This document shows positions 1 to 6,943 of a stretch of 64,000 bases of DNA, piece by piece (the first letter of the stretch is position 1; each line of letters starts with the position of its first letter). Under the pieces are notes generated by a model. That model did no database searches. It saw only the letters and a list, made by a program, of their open reading frames with translations, and was not told the DNA's origin. Both the position numbers and the translations under genes were made by a program. This DNA comes from UBA9732 sp052170315 (GTDB lineage Bacteria > Spirochaetota > Spirochaetia > Sphaerochaetales > Sphaerochaetaceae): assembly GCA_052170315.1 (NCBI GenBank), contig JBQNAT010000011.1, positions 11,956 to 75,955 of the forward strand, in the 5' to 3' direction.

Positions 1-311
1 GTTTTTTCTTTTTCTTCAAAAGTCATGGCTTTGCCACGTGCGGGATACACAATGACAGCAAAATCCCGTCCGGAAGAAAATCTTTCCTGATTCACGCGCC
101 AGATTTCTTTAATCTGACGGCGGATAAGATTTCTCCGTACTGAATTTCCATAGTGTCTTGCAGGAATGACTAAAATTCTGCTGTAGGGAAGACCGTTTTC
201 CGCTACATACAACTTAAAGCAGGAAAGAGAATACCTTTTTCCTGCTTTCAAAAGTTTGTCAATATCTGCTTTAAATCTGATTATCTGATTCTTAGTAAGG
301 CTTTTTCTCAT
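1..311 (-). CDS. rnpA: Ribonuclease P protein component (partial, 3' end outside window)
   Basis: Protein subunit of RNase P, which helps the catalytic RNA remove 5' leaders from pre-tRNAs. Translation of the minus strand from an ATG at 311 gives a basic protein beginning MRKSLTKNQIIRFK and containing the family's RNR-type motif (NSVRRNLIRRQIKEIWR). About 103 codons are visible; the C-terminus runs off the window. The start lies inside the 3' end of rpmH in another frame, so the two genes overlap by 20 nt and are probably translationally coupled. No alternative start with a better ribosome site was seen. The family assignment is secure. Confidence 0.93.
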   Translation of the reverse strand, partial: MRKSLTKNQIIRFKADIDKLLKAGKRYSLSCFKLYVAENGLPYSRILVIPARHYGNSVRRNLIRRQIKEIWRVNQERFSSGRDFAVIVYPARGKAMTFEEKEK

Positions 312-459
312 CAGAAACTGTGAGACTGTGTCTGCCTTTTGCTCTTCTTCTTGCCAATACCAGACGTCCGCCTTTTGTTGCCATGCGAGCTCTGAATCCG
401 AATTTTCTGTTTCTCTTAACTTTACTTGGCTGATAGGTTCTCTTGCCTTTGTAACTCAT
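292..459 (-). CDS. rpmH: 50S ribosomal protein L34
   Basis: A 55-codon gene translated by hand: it begins MSYKGKRTYQPSKVKR and contains the L34 core FGFRARMATKGGRLVLARRR. L34 is a structural protein of the large ribosomal subunit. The usual length is 44-50 residues; here there is a short C-terminal tail (SLTVSDEKKPY) encoded in the stretch that overlaps the start of rnpA by 20 nt. A GGAGAT ribosome site sits just upstream of the ATG at 459. rpmH-rnpA is a near-universal gene pair beside bacterial origins. Confidence 0.95.
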   Translation of the reverse strand: MSYKGKRTYQPSKVKRNRKFGFRARMATKGGRLVLARRRAKGRHSLTVSDEKKPY

Positions 460-531
460 GGTTTTATCTCCATATAATCGCTTTACGCGGGATTTTATTT
501 TTATAAGTCAGGTTTTGTACTGAGCAATTGA

Positions 532-560
532 GTATAAATGCAATGTTTGTCTTTCGTCAA
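532..560 (-). promoter_or_regulatory. Putative sigma70 promoter of rpmH-rnpA
   Basis: On the minus strand TTGACG (560-555) and TTATAC (537-532) are separated by exactly 17 bp, about 75 nt upstream of the rpmH start. The -35 box overlaps the stop codon of dciA. Pattern-based call only. Confidence 0.55.
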
Positions 561-904
561 GGGGTCTCGGGAAGCGCTCTTATCCTCGTAACTATTTTCT
601 TTAAATCAATTTCAGGGTAAATACTTTTGATATTTTTGAGTATTTCCCTGCAGTTAAGTCTTATGTACGCGGCGCGCGTAGGATGGTCACAGGAAACATA
701 AAGAATATTGTTCTCTATTCTGTCGCATCTTGAATGAGCGGCAAGCTCCTGCCCTGCAATTTTTTCCCAGCGCATTATTACCTGATTGGCTGGGTCATTA
801 AGATTTATATCAAAACGTTCCAGCACCTGATTAAAAAAAACTTCTCCTGAAACAGGCAGTTCTTTTGAAAGAGGTTTATAGCTGTCACGGAATTTACTGC
901 TCAT
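557..904 (-). CDS. dciA: DciA-like DUF721 protein (probable helicase operator)
   Basis: A 115-aa protein of the DUF721/DciA family. DciA helps deliver the replicative helicase DnaB to DNA in bacteria lacking the phage-derived loaders DnaC or DnaI. The second half has the KH-like pattern of the family: a WEKIAGQELAAHS helix, then NILYVSCDHPTRAAYI, then a helix with LNCREILKNIKS. It overlaps the recF end by 11 nt and follows dnaA-dnaN-recF in the same direction, the classic place for this gene in many phyla. Function is assigned from family and context, not from catalytic residues. Confidence 0.82.
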   Translation of the reverse strand: MSSKFRDSYKPLSKELPVSGEVFFNQVLERFDINLNDPANQVIMRWEKIAGQELAAHSRCDRIENNILYVSCDHPTRAAYIRLNCREILKNIKSIYPEIDLKKIVTRIRALPETP

Positions 905-1991
905 TTACAAACCTTCCGTTCTTTACACTGTATATTTTAGTATCTGAAGCTTTGAAATTAAACAGGGAATCAAAGTATTTTTCTCCGGGAAGAAATGTAA
1001 AGAAGGCTTGATTATAATGCCCTAAATATGAAAGATATCTTGCTCTTTTTTGTGTATCAAGCTCAAGAAGGACATCATCAATAAGAAAAATTGGATTCAT
1101 TCCTGTTTTTTGCCTGTAAAAAGCCGCCTGGGCGGACCTAAATACAAGAGAAGAAAGCCTCATCTGGCCGGTTGAAGCTCCGTTCACAAAAAGTCCGTTC
1201 TTATCCGTTATTACAAACCGGTCTCTGTGAGGTCCGCTGGTTGTCGTGCTCATTTTGATATCCGTTTCCCTCTGCTCTCGCAGGCGGGAAATAACGGAAT
1301 CTAAAGACGGCTCATCACCCCATGAAGGCCTGTATTTTATATCTATTTTGCTGTCTTCAAGTGATACGGCATTATAGATATCAGGAAAAATGGCTGAAAA
1401 CGACGCGCAGACTTTTGCTCTGTCATTAATAAGAGGAATACCTGAAACGGCAAGCTTCTGGTCATAAATATCTAAAAGAGAATAACTCCGAGCCTTAAGT
1501 GCGGCATTTCTCTGTCTAAGAATTTTTTTATATGTCCTTAAATCCTCAAAGAAAACAGGGTCATACATAGTCATAGTCTGGTCAAAGAATCTTCTTCTGG
1601 CCTCAGGCTCTCCCCTTACAAATTCAATATCGTCATGGGAAAAAACTATACTGGGAAGGCAGTAGATAAGTTCCCTTCTGTCTGTTATCTCCTTTCCGTC
1701 AAGTTTTATACTCTTGCCGCCGCTTCCGAAAAGTATGTCAGCGCGCCTTTCAAGACCCTGTGAATCCTCAAAAACCGAACCAAGTCGGAAAAAATCTCTT
1801 TCATGGTTTACGGCATCACGCAGGTTTTGAGTCCTGAAGGAAGTTCCGTAACACAGGATATAAACGGCTTCCAGCAGATTTGTCTTACCCTGTCCGTTTT
1901 CACCAATGAGAATAACCTGTTTTGAAGATGTATCTATTTCATGGTCCTGAATATTTCTGAAGCCATCCTGAACCAGTTTTCTGATAAGCAT
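894..1991 (-). CDS. recF: DNA replication and repair protein RecF
   Basis: A 365-aa SMC-like ATPase that binds gapped DNA and, with RecO and RecR, loads RecA at stalled forks. Visible motifs are the Walker A GENGQGKTN near residue 30, the signature SGPHRDRF around 250, and the Walker B IFLIDDVLLELD near 300. Length fits the family. The start is one base beyond the dnaN stop codon, and the 3' end overlaps dciA, so dnaN-recF-dciA read as one operon. RecR is encoded further along this window (21793-22383). Confidence 0.95.
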   Translation of the reverse strand: MLIRKLVQDGFRNIQDHEIDTSSKQVILIGENGQGKTNLLEAVYILCYGTSFRTQNLRDAVNHERDFFRLGSVFEDSQGLERRADILFGSGGKSIKLDGKEITDRRELIYCLPSIVFSHDDIEFVRGEPEARRRFFDQTMTMYDPVFFEDLRTYKKILRQRNAALKARSYSLLDIYDQKLAVSGIPLINDRAKVCASFSAIFPDIYNAVSLEDSKIDIKYRPSWGDEPSLDSVISRLREQRETDIKMSTTTSGPHRDRFVITDKNGLFVNGASTGQMRLSSLVFRSAQAAFYRQKTGMNPIFLIDDVLLELDTQKRARYLSYLGHYNQAFFTFLPGEKYFDSLFNFKASDTKIYSVKNGRFVNEQ

Positions 1992-1992
1992 C

Positions 1993-3099
1993 TCAGTTGA
2001 GATTCATGGGCATTATGACATGAATATAATCGCGTTCCGGCTCTGATTTGACAGTAAATGGTCTTCCCGACTCGCTGAATTCTATTCTTGCCTCTTCGCC
2101 GTCCATTACCTTAAGAGGACTAAGCAGATAAGTATAGTTCATTGCGCAACGCTGGTGTTCGCCTTCATACTTGCAGTCTATTTCCTCTTTTCCAGCTCCT
2201 ACGTCACTTTCATCACATAAGACGGTAAGCTTGTTTTCCGAGAACTCCAGGATTACCTTCTTGTACTTATTCTCTACAAGGAGAGATACCCTCTTCAAAG
2301 CGTTGCTCAAATCCTCTATATTAACAATACAGAAGCGGCTCTGGCTTTCCGGAATGACACGTCTGTATGCCGGGAAATCGTTCTTGATAAGTGATGAGGA
2401 AATTGTGCAGCTTCCGAACCTGAGGGATATGGTGTTTGGACCGACGTTAATTTCGAATTCACCTTCACTAACGGAAAGTTTTCTTATCAGATTCAGGAAA
2501 CGACTTGGTATCGTGGCTTTAGGAAAGTCCGGAATTTCGCTTTCAATCTGTCTGTTGATATAGGAAAGCCTTCTTCCGTCCGTTCCTACCATAATAAGAC
2601 CGCTACCGTCCTTTTCAAGAAGAGCGCCGTTCATCGCGTACTTTGATTCATCATCGCTTATGGCAAAAATGACCTGATTTATCATATCGGTAAAGTCTTT
2701 CTGTGATACCTTGAAATAGTCAGCCTCGTCCATGAAGCTTAGACTTGGGAAGGCGGACGACTCAATTGTTCTGAGCTTAAATTCTATTGAGGAACCCTCT
2801 GGACTTATTCTTATTTTGTCATCTGAATCTTCAAATACTATGTTGGAATCGTCCGGAAGGTTTTTTATAATGTTAAGAAACTTGTCGCATACAACCGTAG
2901 TACTTCCGTTTTCAAGGCCTTCAACGGCCATTTCGGAGACATAGCTCATCTTCTGGTCTGTTGCCTTTATTGTAAGTTCGTTCTCATTCAGTATCAGACA
3001 GACGTTGGCATATACTGCAAGCGTGTTTCTCTGAGATGTAAAGTCAAGAGCATTTGAGAGTTCTTTGATAATAGCGTTTTTCTGGCATACGAATTTCAT
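1993..3099 (-). CDS. dnaN: DNA polymerase III beta sliding clamp
   Basis: A 368-aa beta clamp, the ring that tethers DNA polymerase III to DNA. The chain shows the three-domain clamp pattern, with the well-conserved MVGTDGRRLSYI segment in domain 2 and a C-terminus ending VIMPMNLN, equivalent to the usual MPMRL tail. The start ATG at 3099 is followed downstream by recF at one-base spacing. The 235 bp upstream, towards dnaA, is AT-rich and is a candidate origin. Confidence 0.96.
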   Translation of the reverse strand: MKFVCQKNAIIKELSNALDFTSQRNTLAVYANVCLILNENELTIKATDQKMSYVSEMAVEGLENGSTTVVCDKFLNIIKNLPDDSNIVFEDSDDKIRISPEGSSIEFKLRTIESSAFPSLSFMDEADYFKVSQKDFTDMINQVIFAISDDESKYAMNGALLEKDGSGLIMVGTDGRRLSYINRQIESEIPDFPKATIPSRFLNLIRKLSVSEGEFEINVGPNTISLRFGSCTISSSLIKNDFPAYRRVIPESQSRFCIVNIEDLSNALKRVSLLVENKYKKVILEFSENKLTVLCDESDVGAGKEEIDCKYEGEHQRCAMNYTYLLSPLKVMDGEEARIEFSESGRPFTVKSEPERDYIHVIMPMNLN

Positions 3100-3334
3100 T
3101 TTAAGCTCCTATGAGACTGTTTTTATTAGAATAAATAATCTTTCTAATCATCATAATAATACCATAAAAAATGTATAAAAAATAGTAATTCGTTGTTATA
3201 AGAAATTATATTTGCCTTAGTTTTTAATATGTTGCTGTTCATAACCTGTGCATAGAATTCCGGAAAATTTCTGACTGACATGTTTTCAACGTGTTTTTCT
3301 TCATTATACACAGGTTTTGCACAGCTTTGTTTTT
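3100..3334. other. oriC: Candidate replication origin (oriC) between dnaN and dnaA
   Basis: This 235-bp gene-free spacer has a very AT-rich half (about 3120-3240) next to a cluster of DnaA-box-like 9-mers: TTATACACA at 3304-3312 (fits TTATNCACA), TTTTGCACA at 3315-3323 (one mismatch) and, on the minus strand, CTATGCACA at 3255-3247 (one mismatch). An unwinding region plus a DnaA cluster beside dnaA is the usual oriC arrangement, and transcription diverges from this neighbourhood. GC skew was not computed. The gyrA-nfu spacer is a competing or additional candidate. Confidence 0.6.
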
Positions 3335-4723
3335 CTATTTTCTTGATTCCAGCTTGATTTGGGTTTCAAGCTTCTCAATTACATTGTTTATGTCTTTTTC
3401 GCTGGATTTAAGTCTGGCTTCCATTTTCTGAACATTGTACATAACAGTTGTATGATTCTTTCCGCCGAACTCATAGCCTATTTCAGTAGTTGAAAAATCC
3501 GTCATATTTCTGCAGAGATACATTGCTATCTGCCTTGGAAGTACTACAGACTGGTTTTTATTCTTACTCTTTATATCGGCTGCGGAAACGTTGAAATAAT
3601 TGGAAACCACCCTGATTATAAGGTCTATGGATATTCCGCTTGTATCGTTATTTGAGTTTATTATGTGTTTAAGCTGTTCTTTTGCCGTATCAAGGGAAAT
3701 ATCCTTGTGAAGGAGCTCGCTGTAGGCAATAAGCTTTGTAAGGCAGGATTCCAAAGCTCTTACGTTACTTGAAATATTGGTTGCAATATACTCAATCACC
3801 TCATTGCTCAGCTCTACGCCCTTAAGCTCGCATTTTTTTCTTAAAATAGCCACTCTGGTTTCGTAGTTTGGGGGAAGAAGGTCAATGTTAAGGCCTCTTT
3901 CAAAACGGCTTCTAAGCCTGTCGGATATATCTCTAAGCTCTTCTACGGGCCTGTCGCATGTGAAAACTATCTGCCTTCCTGTATCGTAAAGGTCGTTGAA
4001 TGTATTAAAAAGCTCGTTCTGAATGCCCTCTTTTTTCTGAAGAAAGTGAATATCGTCTATAAGAAGCACCGAAATTTTCCTGTATTTGTTCTTAAACTGC
4101 TGCGGATTTTTATCATTCAGCGACTGTATATATTCATTCGTGAAGTTTTCGGCCGTCACGTACACCACTTTCAGCTTGGTATTGCTCCTTATATAATTGG
4201 CTATGCTCTGAATCAGGTGGGTCTTTCCCAGGCCTACCCCCCCGTATAACAGACACGGGTTATAGGCCGAGCCCGGGTTCTTTGCGATGGCCATGCACGC
4301 GCTGTACGCGAAACTGCTATTGTCACCCGGAATAAAAGAATCGAACGTATACGCGGGGTTGAACATCATATCTGTCTGCGCCTGCTTCGTTAAATTTTGA
4401 CTCTTTTTTTCCTGAATTGGTTTTAATGGCTCAATTTTATTCTGCTGCTCTGTTTTTTTAGGTATTTGTGGCGTTTGAGACCCTTTTTTTATCTCAAAAA
4501 CAATATCTGAATTTTCTCCGGAAAGCTCGTACACAGTCTTTTCAAGAAGGCTTCTGTAGGAGGCTTCAAAACGGTCCCTTACAAAGGCTGAAGGTACATT
4601 AAGCGTTATTATTCCGTCTTCTTCAAAACCGAATGAAAGACGGTTGAACCATGCTGAATACTCGTTTTCCGGTAAAGATTCCCTTATCTGCATTAGAGTT
4701 TTTTCCCAAAGTTCTTCCGTCAT
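3335..4723 (-). CDS. dnaA: Chromosomal replication initiator DnaA
   Basis: A 462-aa initiator that binds 9-mer boxes at oriC, melts the duplex and recruits helicase. The N-terminal helicase-interaction domain (LWEKTLMQIRESL) is followed by a variable linker of about residues 80-120. The AAA+ module carries Walker A GGVGLGKTH and Walker B LLIDDIHFL, and domain IV has the DNA-binding signature GGKNHTTVMYN near the C-terminus. Length is normal. It is transcribed away from gyrB, from which it is separated by 210 bp of divergent promoter region. Confidence 0.97.
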   Translation of the reverse strand: MTEELWEKTLMQIRESLPENEYSAWFNRLSFGFEEDGIITLNVPSAFVRDRFEASYRSLLEKTVYELSGENSDIVFEIKKGSQTPQIPKKTEQQNKIEPLKPIQEKKSQNLTKQAQTDMMFNPAYTFDSFIPGDNSSFAYSACMAIAKNPGSAYNPCLLYGGVGLGKTHLIQSIANYIRSNTKLKVVYVTAENFTNEYIQSLNDKNPQQFKNKYRKISVLLIDDIHFLQKKEGIQNELFNTFNDLYDTGRQIVFTCDRPVEELRDISDRLRSRFERGLNIDLLPPNYETRVAILRKKCELKGVELSNEVIEYIATNISSNVRALESCLTKLIAYSELLHKDISLDTAKEQLKHIINSNNDTSGISIDLIIRVVSNYFNVSAADIKSKNKNQSVVLPRQIAMYLCRNMTDFSTTEIGYEFGGKNHTTVMYNVQKMEARLKSSEKDINNVIEKLETQIKLESRK

Positions 4724-4747
4724 TTTCGTACCTTCCTGATTCTGACA

Positions 4748-4776
4748 ATATTATATTGGAAAAGTCCTCTTATCAA
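4748..4776 (-). promoter_or_regulatory. Putative dnaA promoter
   Basis: On the minus strand TTGATA (4776-4771) is followed after 17 bp by TAATAT (4753-4748), with an AGGAAGG ribosome site before the dnaA ATG at 4723. A TATAAT overlapping the same position would give a 15-bp spacer. The remainder of 4724-4933 is an AT-rich divergent control region shared with gyrB, with no further site I can name. Confidence 0.5.
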
Positions 4777-4933
4777 GGGCGGAGACACAGCCCGGCATTA
4801 AAGTCCCGGCTTGAACGGGGCTTTGGCACGGCGCAACATTTATGCAACAAAAAAAGCCTTAGTTATTGAGCACATTTATCAAATAATATATTATATTACA
4901 TAATATTTTTGAGCGAATAAAGGAAATGAATTT

Positions 4934-6943
4934 ATGAGCAGTGAAAGCACCAACGAAGAGGCAATGAACAATCTTGCGCATGCTTCCGCGGAATACACGG
5001 GAGAAAACATACAGGTTTTAAAAGGTCTTGAAGCAGTCCGTGTAAGACCGGGTATGTATATCGGCTCCACAGGCGTGGACGGCCTGCACCATCTGGTGTA
5101 TGAAGTAATTGACAACTCCATTGACGAAGCCGTAGCCGGCTACTGTACGGATATCAGAATAACCCTAGAGAAGGGAAACTATGTTACTGTAGAAGATAAC
5201 GGAAGAGGAATTCCCGTTGACATCCATCCTACTGAAGGCGTAAGCACGCTTGAAGTCGCGCTTTGCCACCTTCATGCCGGCGGAAAATTTAACGGAGGAG
5301 CCTATAAGGTTTCCGGAGGTCTCCATGGTGTAGGCGTAAGCGTTGTGAACGCACTTTCAGACACTTTGACTGCCACGGTCTACAGGACGTCTGAAGTCTA
5401 TCAGCAGGTATACCACTTCGGAGTTCCGGAGGGTCCCGTTACCAAGATTGGACATGCCGACAGAACGGGAACAACAATCAAATTTCATCCCGACACGTCA
5501 ATAATGGAATCCGATGATTTCAGTTTCGGCGTACTCTGCGAGCGTTTCAGAGAGCTTGCCTTCCTGAACAAGGGTATAGTCATAACGGCGGTTGACAACA
5601 GGGCGGAAAAACCTGAGGAAAAGGTATTTCACTTTGAAGGCGGCATAAAGGACTTCGTTTCCTACATAAACCAGAACAAGAAAATAATACCCGAAGGAAT
5701 GGAGCCTATTTATTTTGCCGGAGAAAGGGAAAACGACAACGGTTCAGCTATTGTGGAATTTTCCCTGCAGTACAACGACAGGTTTGACGAAAACATCCAC
5801 TCCTTTGCGAACAACATAAACACCCGCGAAGGCGGAAAACACCTCATAGGTTTTACAAGCGGTCTTGTGGCTGCATTTAAGAACCAGCTCCAGCTTCATA
5901 TGAAGGAGCTGGCGGGAAAAAACAGGAACGCCGAGGCTTTCTTTGAGTCTGACGATTTCAAGGAAGGTTTTAATGCGGACGTCCGCGAAGGCCTTAGCGC
6001 AGTTGTGTCAGTCAAGATAACAAACCCACAATTTGAAGGCCAGACCAAGATGAAGCTTGGAAACTCCTACGTACAGGGTATTGTTTACAGCTTTGTCTAT
6101 CAAAAACTCAACGATTACTTTGACGAACATCCGGACCAGATACTGGTTCTGCTTGAAAAGACAGTAGCCTCTTCAAAGGCAAGAATCGCAGCCAAGAAGG
6201 CGCGCGAGAACGCCCGTAAAAAGGGCGGCGGCAGTCTTCCGGGAAAACTTGCCGACTGCAGTGAAAAAGACCCTGAAAAGTGTGAAATTTTCATTGTTGA
6301 GGGAGATTCTGCAGGCGGCAGCGCCAAACAGGGACGCGACAGAACCATTCAGGCAATCCTGCCTCTCTGGGGAAAAATGCTCAACGTAGAAAAAACAAGG
6401 GAAGATAAGGTTGAGGGCAATGATAAGCTTCAGCCCGTAATAGATTCCATAGGGGCGGGCATTGGCGCCAGCTTTGATGTGAGTAAGGCTCGCTACCACA
6501 AGGTCATAATCATGGCTGATGCAGATGTGGACGGTTCGCATATAAGAACCCTTCTCCTTACCTTCTTTTTCCGGTATATGAGGCCTCTGATAGATGCCGG
6601 CTATGTCTATTTTGCCATGCCTCCTCTCTATAAAATCGCGATTAAAGGCAAGGATTACTATGCTTTTGACGACAATGAAAAAGCTTCCATTCTTAGCGAG
6701 CACAACGAAAACGAAGAAGACTCGAAGAATGTTAAAATTCAGCGCTACAAAGGTCTTGGAGAAATGAACCCCGAACAGCTCTGGGAAACAACTATGAACC
6801 CCGAATCAAGATTTATCGGTCAGGTTCACCTCTCCGATGCCATAGAGGCCGACCGGGTGTTTTCCATGCTTATGGGTGAAGAAGTCGAGCCCAGGCGTGA
6901 CTTTATCGAAGAAAACGCCACATATGCTCAGATTGATGCCTGA
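4934..6943 (+). CDS. gyrB: DNA gyrase subunit B
   Basis: A 669-aa ATPase subunit of DNA gyrase, which introduces negative supercoils. It has the GHKL nucleotide-binding fold with VIDNSIDEA and the DNGRGIPVD loop, the GGLHGVG glycine-rich lid, and the TOPRIM motifs EGDSAGGSA and DADVDGSHIRTLL. The C-terminal QRYKGLGEMN signature is also present. The start at 4934 is preceded by AAAGGAA. The stop codon overlaps the first possible start of gyrA (TGATG). The short form, without the large insert of E. coli GyrB, is usual outside proteobacteria. Confidence 0.97.
   Translation: MSSESTNEEAMNNLAHASAEYTGENIQVLKGLEAVRVRPGMYIGSTGVDGLHHLVYEVIDNSIDEAVAGYCTDIRITLEKGNYVTVEDNGRGIPVDIHPTEGVSTLEVALCHLHAGGKFNGGAYKVSGGLHGVGVSVVNALSDTLTATVYRTSEVYQQVYHFGVPEGPVTKIGHADRTGTTIKFHPDTSIMESDDFSFGVLCERFRELAFLNKGIVITAVDNRAEKPEEKVFHFEGGIKDFVSYINQNKKIIPEGMEPIYFAGERENDNGSAIVEFSLQYNDRFDENIHSFANNINTREGGKHLIGFTSGLVAAFKNQLQLHMKELAGKNRNAEAFFESDDFKEGFNADVREGLSAVVSVKITNPQFEGQTKMKLGNSYVQGIVYSFVYQKLNDYFDEHPDQILVLLEKTVASSKARIAAKKARENARKKGGGSLPGKLADCSEKDPEKCEIFIVEGDSAGGSAKQGRDRTIQAILPLWGKMLNVEKTREDKVEGNDKLQPVIDSIGAGIGASFDVSKARYHKVIIMADADVDGSHIRTLLLTFFFRYMRPLIDAGYVYFAMPPLYKIAIKGKDYYAFDDNEKASILSEHNENEEDSKNVKIQRYKGLGEMNPEQLWETTMNPESRFIGQVHLSDAIEADRVFSMLMGEEVEPRRDFIEENATYAQIDA

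Noticed and set aside
6173..6703. A 176-codon minus-strand frame inside gyrB
   Set aside because: It is antisense to the most conserved part of gyrB and has no similarity of its own.
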